This document shows, one piece after another, positions 8,826 to 16,463 of a stretch of 47,577 nt of DNA. The translations under genes and the position numbers were made by a program. The DNA is from an uncultured Prevotellaceae bacterium. Its GTDB lineage: Bacteria; Bacteroidota; Bacteroidia; Bacteroidales; Bacteroidaceae. The stretch spans positions 1 through 47,577 of the forward strand of contig CACXJZ010000017.1 of NCBI GenBank assembly GCA_902768105.1. The letters run 5' to 3'. The notes beneath the pieces were generated by a model. That model was given only the letters and a program-made list of their open reading frames with translations, was not told the origin of the DNA and searched no databases. The number at the start of each line of letters is the position of its first letter. Within the stretch, counting starts at the first letter, position 1.

Positions 8826-9569
8826 ATGATGAACAGCAAGAAAATATTGTTTGCACTCTTGATGCTGGTGCTGGGCTTTGGCTCGGCATCAGCTCAAAAG
8901 CGAATATACATTGTGTCGGCCGGCATTGCTGACTATCCTGGAAACAACATGGACCTCAGCCTCTGTGCCAATGATGCTGCCACCTTCAAGTGGGTGTTCC
9001 AGAAGAACAAGAAAGCCAATGTGGTGCTACTGACCAACTCGAATGCCACCAAAGGCGCCATCCTGTCAGCCTTGCGCACCCAGTTTGCAAAGGCCACGGC
9101 AAACGACGCCATCATCTTCTTCTTCAGCGGACACGGCAGTCCCGGCAGCCTGGTATGCTACGACGATCTGCTCGAGTACCAGTACATTAAGAACATCATG
9201 GCAGAAAGCAAAGCCAGCTACAAAATGATATTTGCAGACGCATGTTTCTCAGGCAAGATGCGCAGAGAACAGCGTAACCAACACAACACCAGCGTACCCG
9301 CAAGCCTGCGTAATACAGAGGTGATGTTCTTCCTGTCATCACGTTCCGACGAGACATCCATTGAACGTCGCGACATGAAGAACGGCTTCTTCACAGCCTA
9401 TCTGCAGCGTGGACTGCGAGGCGGAGCTGATGTAAACAAAGACCGCATTGTCACAGCCCGCGAGCTCTTTAACTTCGTGAGCAAGGGCGTAAAGAAGATA
9501 TCTGAAGACAAACAGCATCCCGTCATGTGGGGTAAGTTCGACAACAACATGCCGGTCATCTCTTGGTAA
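8826..9569 (+). CDS. Exported caspase-like (peptidase C14) protein
   Basis: A 247-residue protein with an N-terminal signal peptide (MMNSKKILFALLMLVLGF...ASAQ, cleavage near residue 23). The body is a caspase-hemoglobinase fold: the N-terminal strand RIYIVSAGIADY, the catalytic His in FFSGHGSPG (H103) and the catalytic Cys in FADACFSG (C140), both in the expected order and spacing. The late SSRSDETSIE and NGFFTAYLQRGLRGGADVNKD segments are also typical of bacterial metacaspase-like proteins, which are usually Arg/Lys-specific. Export to the periplasm or beyond distinguishes it from cytoplasmic metacaspases of defence systems. It sits 16 nt after the acidic paralogue, so those proteins or other exported neighbours are candidate substrates (inference). 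Confidence 0.88.
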   Translation: MMNSKKILFALLMLVLGFGSASAQKRIYIVSAGIADYPGNNMDLSLCANDAATFKWVFQKNKKANVVLLTNSNATKGAILSALRTQFAKATANDAIIFFFSGHGSPGSLVCYDDLLEYQYIKNIMAESKASYKMIFADACFSGKMRREQRNQHNTSVPASLRNTEVMFFLSSRSDETSIERRDMKNGFFTAYLQRGLRGGADVNKDRIVTARELFNFVSKGVKKISEDKQHPVMWGKFDNNMPVISW

Positions 9570-9599
9570 CAGAAATAAAACTCAATAAACAACGACAAC

Positions 9600-10322
9600 A
9601 TGGAAATAGTTAGAATTGTCTGTCCGAAGTGTCATGTTGAGCTTGATGTCAAGAACAAACTCAACGTCGAACAGAAACTCATCAAGTGTCCGAACTGTGG
9701 ATGCCAGCTCATGGTGCGCTTCCAAGGCCAGAGCCAGCAGCAGTACCAGCAGCCACAGTACCAGCAACCGCAGTATCAGCAGCCACAGTACCAGCAGCCG
9801 CAATATCAGCAGCCACAGTACAGAAGACCCGTACAGGACGATGGGCATACCATTTACGGAGGCCATCCGCAGTACCAGCCTGCTCCGGCACCACCTGTGC
9901 AGCCCGTACAGCCAATGGGGCCACAGCCTGTAGCTGCTATGGGAGGCTACAACTCGGAATCGACCGTACCAGCATCAAGCGTCAACAACCGACCTGCAAA
10001 CGTTGCAGGTTTCCTCGTTTATAACAACGTACGCTATCCGCTGAGCATCGGGCGCAACACCATCGGACGCAAGAGCTCCACCCCACAGGCAACCGTACAG
10101 ATTGACACTGGCGGAAACAACACCATGAGTCGTTTACATGCCGTCATTGAAACGGTTAGGATGGGCGACATGTCCATCAGGGCCATCATCAGTAACGGTT
10201 CGAACAAAAACCCGACCTTCGTATCGGGCGTACTGCTCAACGGTGCCGACAAGCTCATTCTGAAGAACGGTGCTGAAATCAAGATGGGCAACATCATCCT
10301 GCGATATGAAATCTCTGTATAA
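9600..10322 (+). CDS. Zinc-ribbon, Gln-rich linker, FHA-domain protein
   Basis: A 240-residue soluble protein. An N-terminal zinc ribbon (C8/C11, C30/C33; MJ0042-like) is followed by a QQPQY repeat linker (about 50-75), a Pro-rich stretch, and a C-terminal FHA domain (137-240: IGRNTIGRKS, the S-R-x-H of MSRLH at 177-180, LLNG near 214). The FHA domain should bind a phosphothreonine peptide. DDGHTIYGG at about 80-88 is itself a candidate phosphorylation site, as in FHA proteins phosphorylated by a partner kinase. It is followed 27 nt later by the PP2C phosphatase. It resembles the ZnR-FHA protein of the second cluster (26822-27388) in plan, though the linker differs. Confidence 0.85.
   Translation: MEIVRIVCPKCHVELDVKNKLNVEQKLIKCPNCGCQLMVRFQGQSQQQYQQPQYQQPQYQQPQYQQPQYQQPQYRRPVQDDGHTIYGGHPQYQPAPAPPVQPVQPMGPQPVAAMGGYNSESTVPASSVNNRPANVAGFLVYNNVRYPLSIGRNTIGRKSSTPQATVQIDTGGNNTMSRLHAVIETVRMGDMSIRAIISNGSNKNPTFVSGVLLNGADKLILKNGAEIKMGNIILRYEISV
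9747..9821 (+). repeat. 15-nt tandem repeat encoding QQPQY
   Basis: Five 15-nt units alternate between two codon versions (CAGCAGCCACAGTAC and CAGCAACCGCAGTAT-like). The unit is a multiple of three, so length change keeps the frame of the linker. Confidence 0.85.
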
Positions 10323-10349
10323 CAACTCAAAATAAGAAAACACTAAATT

Positions 10350-11852
10350 ATGAAATTCAGAATATCACAGCCTATCGCTATCCAGCAAATGGGTAGTCGA
10401 ACAAACCAGGAAGACTCCATCTTCCCCGTCCTGAATGCAGCAACAGCTGCCGACCGTCTGTTTATTCTCTGCGACGGTATGGGCGGACACGAATCAGGCG
10501 AAATTGCCAGCAGCACCGTCTGCAAAACCATTAGTGATTATCTGCTTGACAAAATGACTGCTGACGAGCCGTTGGAAGACGACATGCTGGAAGAGGCCAT
10601 TGCCGCTGCCTACGCTGCCGTAAACGCCCAAGACACAGCAGGACAGAAGAAGATGGGTACTACGCTCACCTTCCTTTGCTTCCACAAGGGCGGATGTACC
10701 GTAGCACACATTGGTGACAGCCGAATCTATCACCTGCGTCCTTCGACGAAAGAGATTTTGTATCGTTCACGCGACCACTCGCTGGTATATGACCTCTTCG
10801 AGGTGGGAGAAATCACCTACGACGAAATCAAGACTGCGAAGAACAAGAACGTCATCACACGTGTCATCATGGCCAACCAGGAACGTCCCTCAAAGGCCGA
10901 CATCGTGCACATCACCAACATCCAGCCAGGCGACTATTTCTATCTCTGCTCGGACGGTATGCTCGAACAGATGGACGACAAAGCACTGATGGAGATTTTC
11001 GCAAGCGACAAGACTGACGACCAGAAGCGTAGTCTGCTGATTGGAGAAACGGTGGACAATGCCGATAACCACACGGCGTATGTCATTCACATTGAGTCAG
11101 TTGAGCACGAGGAAGGTGACAATCTATATCCTGACAACGAGGCTGCGGCACGTGCAGCCAACAAGGTGCTCATGGCTGAGCTCAATCCGCCTGAACCTCC
11201 TACCCTGCCGCCACTTCCGGAAAACCAGCAGCCGACTGTGAAACAGCAACACCCGGTAGCGGAAGAGTATGACGACGACGTACAGGTTGTTGTAGGACAA
11301 CCCGTACCCCCACAGCCACAGTACCAGGCGCCCCCTTTTACGAAAAAGAAGAATGGTGGCGGTCTTAAGTTCTTCCTGATTGGATTCTTTGTCATCGGAA
11401 TTCTGGTGGCAGCTGCCGTAGCATTCTTCGTCATCAACAACAACTCAAAGAAAGAAGAAGTGCCTACTGTTACAACCACTCCACATACAGAGACGATAGA
11501 ACGTGAGGATCACGACGACGACGATGATGATCGTGTAGAGATACAGTCACACCAGCCTCAGCGTCGTCCAACGACAACCACCACTACACCAGTGAGACCT
11601 CGTCCGAATACAAACACCACAACCACTACCCCACCACGTGGTGGTAATGGCGGCAAGACTGGCAATGGCCAGCAAGGCGGCGGCTCAACAGGTGGCTCTA
11701 CTGGCGGTTCAACTGGTGGCGGCCAGCAAGGCGGCAGTCAGCAAGGTGGCGGTCATCAGGGTGGCCATCAGGGTGGCCAGCAAGGTGGTCATCAGGGTGG
11801 CCAGCAAGGTGGCGGCTCAACTGGTGGTGAAGTGTTTACTCCTAATTTATAA
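10350..11852 (+). CDS. PP2C-type Ser/Thr phosphatase with membrane anchor and Gly/Gln-rich tail
   Basis: A 500-residue protein. The PP2C/SpoIIE-like metal-dependent phosphatase domain covers about 1-255, with N-Q-E-D at 19-22, CDGMGGHESGE near 41, GTTLTF, VAHIGDSRIYHLR and the late LCSDGMLEQMDD motif, so the metal-binding aspartates are present. A Pro-rich linker leads to one membrane helix (about 340-363, FFLIGFFVIGILVAAAVAFF). A low-complexity exterior follows: Thr/Pro-rich, then GGHQGG/GGQQGG repeats to the end. It would remove phosphate from proteins phosphorylated by the kinase at 13178-14950, as in other kinase/phosphatase pairs. The unusually long tail is probably outside the cytoplasm and its role is unknown. 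Confidence 0.9.
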   Translation: MKFRISQPIAIQQMGSRTNQEDSIFPVLNAATAADRLFILCDGMGGHESGEIASSTVCKTISDYLLDKMTADEPLEDDMLEEAIAAAYAAVNAQDTAGQKKMGTTLTFLCFHKGGCTVAHIGDSRIYHLRPSTKEILYRSRDHSLVYDLFEVGEITYDEIKTAKNKNVITRVIMANQERPSKADIVHITNIQPGDYFYLCSDGMLEQMDDKALMEIFASDKTDDQKRSLLIGETVDNADNHTAYVIHIESVEHEEGDNLYPDNEAAARAANKVLMAELNPPEPPTLPPLPENQQPTVKQQHPVAEEYDDDVQVVVGQPVPPQPQYQAPPFTKKKNGGGLKFFLIGFFVIGILVAAAVAFFVINNNSKKEEVPTVTTTPHTETIEREDHDDDDDDRVEIQSHQPQRRPTTTTTTPVRPRPNTNTTTTTPPRGGNGGKTGNGQQGGGSTGGSTGGSTGGGQQGGSQQGGGHQGGHQGGQQGGHQGGQQGGGSTGGEVFTPNL

Positions 11853-11876
11853 AAATAACCAATACATTATTATATT

Positions 11877-13160
11877 ATGAAAACGAACCTTATAAAAACA
11901 GCTGTGGTGCTTATAATGGCAGCACTGATCAGCACACAAGTCGCAGAAGCGCAGAAAACGATTGGTCGTAAGCCTGTTACTACCAATAATGGTGGCGGCG
12001 GAAACGGTGGAAGAACCGGTGGTACAAGAACTGGTACGAGAACTGGTACGAGAACCACACCTGCCAAGAATCCGATGGACTATATCACCATTACGAAGCT
12101 GCAGATTGGTAACACCAACTACGATGGAGACGTTCTAACATCGTATGGTGGAACGCTCTATGCCGACGAGCTGTTATATGCTACGCCAAAACTGACGTAT
12201 AACTGCACACGCGCAGCCAGCGACATTACGCTCTATACTAAAATCTGGCGTCCTGACGGCACCATGATGACGGGTAGCTCTTCACCGTCTGGATACACCA
12301 CACTGGACGATGCAGACTTTACGACAGGAACAAACAACACCCTGACCCTGCCAGGATGGGGTAACAAGAATGGCGGCTCCTACTCAAAGGGTATCTATCG
12401 CTGGGAGCTGTGGTATAAGAACAAGCGTCTCATCTCTGCCTCCTTCCAGGTTTATGAACGCTCAACAACATCAACGACCGGCAGCTATAGTGGCGACTTC
12501 GGCTTCTACGGCACGAGCCGCTCTTATACTGACAATGCCGCAGCCCTGTCATACATCACCACCACCATCAAGGAGTGGGGAGACAAAGGCTGTCGTACAG
12601 GTGCCATTACTGAGGGTGAGCGTGGCGTAGCCATCCACGGAGATAACGGATACTGCTACACTGCAGCTGTTCCTCAGGGTTTGAAGGACAAGCTGAAGGA
12701 GTACAACAATGCCAAATACCGCATTGTAGATCTTGCCATGACCGACTCAGGCTATTGGTGCATTGTATGGGGAAAGAATGGTTACTGGGGTGTCATGCCG
12801 GATGCAATGAAAGAGGCTATGCACAAGTTTAATGACGACGGCGAGGAGATCTGGTCTGTTTCTATCTGCGAAAACGGCAACTGGTCTATCATCACCAACA
12901 AGCACTGGGATGCATCGCACGAGACCGACAAGAAGAACCTGAGGGCTGCAGCCGAGAAGTACGGAACCATCCGCAGTTGCTGTGTGACCAATAAGGGTAT
13001 CGTCATTTGCTGCGACCGTGGTGTTTATTACAAGGACATTCCCACCAATGTGGAAGAGGCCATCAAGGATCAGGACTTCCGTCCACGCGTAGTCAAGTTT
13101 ACCGACAGTGGTACATACCTCATTACTGACGGTGAGAAGAAACGTTCATGGTACATGTAA
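11877..13160 (+). CDS. Secreted protein, possibly beta-propeller-like, of unknown function
   Basis: A 427-residue protein with a signal peptide (TAVVLIMAALISTQVAEAQ, cleavage near residue 23), then a Gly/Thr/Arg-rich segment (GGGGNGGRTGGTRTGTRTG) and a beta-rich domain with KIWRPDGTMM and YRWELWYKNKRLISASFQVY, an immunoglobulin-like pattern. The C-terminal half contains repeats of about 45 residues ending in W- or Y-rich strands (YWCIVWGKNGYWGV, NWSIITNKHW, GIVICCDRGVYY, GTYLITDGEKKRSWYM), which suggests a propeller or WG-like repeat. No catalytic motif is seen. Its position between the phosphatase and the kinase suggests that it senses or binds something outside the cytoplasm for this set; that is inference. 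Confidence 0.72.
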   Translation: MKTNLIKTAVVLIMAALISTQVAEAQKTIGRKPVTTNNGGGGNGGRTGGTRTGTRTGTRTTPAKNPMDYITITKLQIGNTNYDGDVLTSYGGTLYADELLYATPKLTYNCTRAASDITLYTKIWRPDGTMMTGSSSPSGYTTLDDADFTTGTNNTLTLPGWGNKNGGSYSKGIYRWELWYKNKRLISASFQVYERSTTSTTGSYSGDFGFYGTSRSYTDNAAALSYITTTIKEWGDKGCRTGAITEGERGVAIHGDNGYCYTAAVPQGLKDKLKEYNNAKYRIVDLAMTDSGYWCIVWGKNGYWGVMPDAMKEAMHKFNDDGEEIWSVSICENGNWSIITNKHWDASHETDKKNLRAAAEKYGTIRSCCVTNKGIVICCDRGVYYKDIPTNVEEAIKDQDFRPRVVKFTDSGTYLITDGEKKRSWYM

Positions 13161-13177
13161 AACAGTAGAATCACAAG

Positions 13178-14950
13178 ATGGAAACACAACAAGATACATC
13201 CCTGCGTCGAGGTGCGAAACTGCAGAACGGACGCTATACGATAGTACGTGTGCTTGGTCAAGGAGGCTTCGGCATCACTTACCAGGCCATGACCAAAGAG
13301 AAGGTTACTGGTAACCTGGGAGAAATGGAAGTCGAGGTTCCCGTGGCTATCAAGGAGTTCTTCATGAAGGACACTTGCCTGCGAGACACCGCTGGTGACA
13401 GCGTTTCCATTCCCTCTACAGGAACAACAGACCAAGTTGAGAAGTACCGTCAGAAGTTTATCAAGGAGGCTCATAACCTGGCACAGCTCAACCATCCGAA
13501 CATTGTGCACGTAGCAGACGTGTTCGAAGAGAACAACACCGTTTACTACGTGATGCAGTTCCTGCGCGACGGTTCGCTGCGCGGCAAGCTGAAAGAGAAC
13601 GGCCCGTTCCCTGAAGAGGAAGCCGTGCGCTATACCCTGCAAATAGCCGAGGCGCTCGACTATATGCATAGCCAGAAGCACATGTGCCACTATGACGTCA
13701 AACCAGGTAACATTCTGCTTAACGGTGACAAAGCCATGCTGATTGACTTTGGTATCTCGAAGAACTATACCTCTGACGGTCGTGAGACAAGTGCCACACC
13801 TGTTGGACTGAGCAAGGGCTTTGCCCCACTCGAGCAGTTCCAGCAGTCACTGCAGGACTTCTCACCTGTCAGCGATATCTACAGTCTCGGAGCTACACTC
13901 TACAACCTGGTCACAGGTGAAGTGCCACCAGAAGCATCTACCGTGAATGAGGAAGGACTCGGCGAGCGTCCGGCAAACGTAAGCGAACAGGTATGGAACG
14001 CTATCGTTTCTGCCATGCAGCCTCGCCGTAAGGACCGTCCGCAGACCATGAAGCAGTTTATTACCCTTCTGCAGGCGCCACCCATTCCCGTCGTACCACC
14101 TGTCATCCCAGTTCAGCCCATGTCTGAAGAGACACAGGTATCGCCGGCAGGCTTTGACGAAGACGAGGTAGTAGTATCTTCACGTCCGGTAATGACGCCA
14201 CCGCCACCTCCCATTCCGACACCGGCAATGGCAGCTGCTCCCACACCGGCAGCTGCTCAGATGCCTGAATCAGACATGGAGCGTACCGTTTTTACCAACG
14301 AGCCGACTCCCCCACCCGCTCCAGAGCCGAAGCCGGAACCAAAACCCGAGCCCAAGCCGGAACCCAAACCTGAGCCGAAGCCGGAGCCCGCACCAGAGCC
14401 CGCTGCCGACTACAGCTACAACGTTCCGCCCAAGAAAAAGAGCAAGGCACCACTCATCATCGGTGTTTTCGTTCTCTTCCTGCTCATCAGCGGTGGTGTT
14501 GCATTCTTTGTTGTCAATAAGTTCATGGGAGATAAACCTACAACGACAACCACAACGACGACCTCCAATGCAGATACGGTCACTGACGAGCCCGTATATG
14601 GCAATGACAACAGCGTTGCCTTCACTTATACTGGTGAAGTAAATGCTGACAAGAAGCCTAACGGACAAGGTGTTGCGAAATATACGGACAGCGAGAAAGA
14701 CACCTATACAGGAAAGTTCGTGAATGGTCTGCGCGTTGACGACAATGCTACGCTGACATTCAAGAACGGTGACAGCTATAAGGGAACGTTTGTCAACGAC
14801 CAATATGGCGAGGGCGTCTATACGATTGCAGAAGACAAGAGTTACTTCAAGGGAACCTTCCGTGACTTCTTGCCTTACAACGGTGCATGGTATAGTAAGA
14901 CCGACAAACAGCTCTATAAGGTTGTAAACGGTGTTGACAAGATGAAGTAA
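13178..14950 (+). CDS. Membrane Ser/Thr protein kinase with C-terminal MORN repeats
   Basis: A 590-residue protein. The kinase domain covers about 10-285: glycine loop LGQGGFGITYQA, VAIKEFF with the ATP-site lysine, a catalytic loop HYDVKPGNILL (HYD in place of the usual HRD, with Asp, Lys and Asn kept), LIDFGISK as the DFG motif, and FAPLEQ in place of APE. A long Pro-rich linker follows (EPKPEPKPEPKPEP). A single membrane helix lies at about 424-446 (PLIIGVFVLFLLISGGVAFF). The exterior part contains about three MORN-like repeats (KPNGQGVAKYTD, DTYTGKFVNGL, SYKGTFVNDQYGEGVY). DMERTVFTNE near residue 365 resembles an FHA-binding phosphosite. The tail may sense the envelope; substrates are probably the neighbouring FHA and acidic proteins (inference). 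Confidence 0.9.
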   Translation: METQQDTSLRRGAKLQNGRYTIVRVLGQGGFGITYQAMTKEKVTGNLGEMEVEVPVAIKEFFMKDTCLRDTAGDSVSIPSTGTTDQVEKYRQKFIKEAHNLAQLNHPNIVHVADVFEENNTVYYVMQFLRDGSLRGKLKENGPFPEEEAVRYTLQIAEALDYMHSQKHMCHYDVKPGNILLNGDKAMLIDFGISKNYTSDGRETSATPVGLSKGFAPLEQFQQSLQDFSPVSDIYSLGATLYNLVTGEVPPEASTVNEEGLGERPANVSEQVWNAIVSAMQPRRKDRPQTMKQFITLLQAPPIPVVPPVIPVQPMSEETQVSPAGFDEDEVVVSSRPVMTPPPPPIPTPAMAAAPTPAAAQMPESDMERTVFTNEPTPPPAPEPKPEPKPEPKPEPKPEPKPEPAPEPAADYSYNVPPKKKSKAPLIIGVFVLFLLISGGVAFFVVNKFMGDKPTTTTTTTTSNADTVTDEPVYGNDNSVAFTYTGEVNADKKPNGQGVAKYTDSEKDTYTGKFVNGLRVDDNATLTFKNGDSYKGTFVNDQYGEGVYTIAEDKSYFKGTFRDFLPYNGAWYSKTDKQLYKVVNGVDKMK

Positions 14951-14951
14951 T

Positions 14952-15413
14952 ATGGCTCACGCCTTATACATCTTTAAAATTATGCTCACGGCACGACGCC
15001 CGAGTCATACGACTCAAATGCGTGCCGTGAGCATTCCATTTTGGTTACACGAAGGCTACGATGCCCTGACCTTCTTTGGAACCATTATTACCAATAGTGA
15101 GAAGGAGTTACCACGTTCCGTAAAGTATCATGAAACCATTCATTTGCGCCAGGCTCAGTCCGTACACAACTCCTGGCTTTGCTTCTACTGGAAATACATG
15201 ATTTTCTGGTTCCAGTCACGGCGTGCTAACCGCATACTCCCCAATGCAGGCTATCTGTTGAATCCCTTTGAGATGGAAGCCTATGCCAACATGTATAATC
15301 CACATTATCTGGAACGATACCCTGACGGCAAGGCTACTGGTTGGAAAAAATATGCCCAAATGACGCTGGCAGAGCGCTATTGGGCACGTAGGAAATATTC
15401 AAGACGTTCTTAG
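14952..15413 (+). CDS. Small HExxH protein (putative zinc metalloprotease)
   Basis: A 153-residue protein starting 1 nt after the kinase stop, so probably translated with it. The sequence YHETIHLRQAQ contains HExxH, the zinc motif of zincin proteases, and NPFEMEAYANM about 45 residues later supplies a possible third ligand (Glu), as in gluzincins. SWLCFYWKYMIFWFQSRR between them is hydrophobic enough for membrane contact. No signal peptide is obvious. Starts at 14982 or 15019 are also possible, because the first residues encode one arm of a 14-bp inverted repeat (14982-15034). The function is unknown; proteolysis is suggested only by the motif. Confidence 0.7.
   Translation: MAHALYIFKIMLTARRPSHTTQMRAVSIPFWLHEGYDALTFFGTIITNSEKELPRSVKYHETIHLRQAQSVHNSWLCFYWKYMIFWFQSRRANRILPNAGYLLNPFEMEAYANMYNPHYLERYPDGKATGWKKYAQMTLAERYWARRKYSRRS
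14982..15034 (+). repeat. 14-bp perfect inverted repeat with nested hairpin
   Basis: ATGCTCACGGCACG (14982-14995) is the exact reverse complement of CGTGCCGTGAGCAT (15021-15034). The 25-nt loop contains a second hairpin, GAGTC-ATAC-GACTC (15002-15015). No T-tract follows, so it is not a standard terminator. It covers the first codons of the HExxH gene. Confidence 0.8.
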
Positions 15414-15414
15414 A

Positions 15415-15816
15415 CTACTTTCCTGAATTCAGTTTCCAGTCACCGTCAGGAGTCTTGATAACTGCAATATTGTCATTTTTTGTTGACCCATCGCCATAAG
15501 TGATGTCAACAGGAACATCAGCCTTGTCACCATCGAGCTTGGGCACACCAATCTTAAACTCCTTGATACCACCCTTCTGCTCCATATCCTTACCAGCTTT
15601 TTCTTCCAAGATGCTGACAAACTGTGCTTTCTCGTCCTTACTCAGTTCTTCTTTTCCCTTGAAGTACATCAGGTCCACGTAACCAGCATAGTCTTTCTTG
15701 ACAAGGCACTCCATAGCTGAAGTAGCAACACCTTCAGGCGTATTAGGATTTCCCATACAACCTGACAACACTAACATCAACAGCCCTACCGCTGCAAAAG
15801 ATAACAATTTCTTCAT
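15415..15816 (-). CDS. DUF4878-type lipoprotein
   Basis: A 133-residue protein with a lipoprotein signal peptide: MKKLLSFAAVGLLMLVLSGC, with the lipobox LSGC and C20 as the lipidated residue. The mature part fits the DUF4878 / lumazine-binding-like fold (NTF2-like): a helix with P-x-x-VATSAMECLVKKDYAGYVDLMYF, an acidic helix, and a C-terminal sheet with DVPVDITYGDG and PDGDWKLN. Such proteins are common in Bacteroidales and have no assigned biochemical activity. It lies 17 nt downstream of the YiiX-like gene on the same strand and is convergent, almost touching, with the HExxH gene. Confidence 0.85.
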   Translation of the reverse strand: MKKLLSFAAVGLLMLVLSGCMGNPNTPEGVATSAMECLVKKDYAGYVDLMYFKGKEELSKDEKAQFVSILEEKAGKDMEQKGGIKEFKIGVPKLDGDKADVPVDITYGDGSTKNDNIAVIKTPDGDWKLNSGK

Positions 15817-15833
15817 AGTTTCTTGTTTTAAAA

Positions 15834-16463
15834 TTAGAATTTAATAATTGAATATAAGTCTTTACACTCCAGAATGTCCGAGGGAAGCACACAGTTAGTT
15901 TCCAAACTAAGAAAGCGCAGTTCGTGATGCTGTATGCCACTAAGCGGCTTGCCTGCCTGACTAAATGCATAAGTCACCAGTTCAGTACAATACATCCGCG
16001 TGGTGTCAGCATCATCATAGTCATGGTCGAAAGGAGTATGCCGACGATAAACCTCCAAAGCCACTTTAGCAGCATTTCGTGCCAGAGCAGTATCCTGATG
16101 ACGGCAAACCTCCCCTCTTGCTGCACGCACCTCGTTGAAGAACACTTCTGGAGGGTCCATCTTTACACGATCACAGTCCCCCTCGAAATCTGGCTCGTCA
16201 GGAACAGCATGTACAATCATTTTCATACCTGCCGAGTCAACAACGATTCCTACATGTGAATAAGCACCGCCTTGCTCTGCTATCAGAACTGCATGACTGG
16301 TAACTCCACCTCCCCGCCGGAAAACGACATCGCCCGTCTGCAAATCGCAATCGACAGGTAGAATGCTAACACATCCGTCCTGACGACAAGCCATCAAAAA
16401 AAGCAGACAGCATAAAAAGAAGCCCCTCCCGCAACAGGAGGGGCTTGATTGTTTAATCTTCAT
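15834..16463 (-). CDS. YiiX-like NlpC/P60-superfamily cysteine hydrolase, lipoprotein
   Basis: A 209-residue protein. Its signal peptide ends LLFLMAC, so it is likely a lipoprotein with the Cys near residue 26. The mature part has LQTGDVVFRRGGG, AYSHVGIVV (conserved His) and MYCTELVTYAF (conserved Cys), the pattern of the circularly permuted YaeF/YiiX papain-like group, which cleaves amide bonds in lipid or peptidoglycan substrates. The actual substrate is unknown. The start at 16463 overlaps the end of the upstream EF-G2-like gene by 11 nt. The intrinsic-terminator-like hairpin at 16411-16446 encodes the n-region of the signal peptide (SSPSCCGRG), which is unusual. Confidence 0.8.
   Translation of the reverse strand: MKIKQSSPSCCGRGFFLCCLLFLMACRQDGCVSILPVDCDLQTGDVVFRRGGGVTSHAVLIAEQGGAYSHVGIVVDSAGMKMIVHAVPDEPDFEGDCDRVKMDPPEVFFNEVRAARGEVCRHQDTALARNAAKVALEVYRRHTPFDHDYDDADTTRMYCTELVTYAFSQAGKPLSGIQHHELRFLSLETNCVLPSDILECKDLYSIIKF
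16411..16446 (-). terminator. Terminator-like hairpin inside the start of the YiiX-like gene
   Basis: On the minus strand AAGCCCCTCC pairs with GGAGGGGCTT (10-bp stem, 7-nt loop) and is followed by CTTTTTATG. It begins 7 nt after the EF-G2-like stop codon and lies inside the next gene's coding sequence, so readthrough could set expression of the downstream lipoproteins. Confidence 0.75.

Noticed and set aside
8826-9569. Caspase-gasdermin or CBASS-like defence system
   Set aside because: The caspase-like protein has a signal peptide and there is no gasdermin-like, cyclase or nuclease gene nearby.
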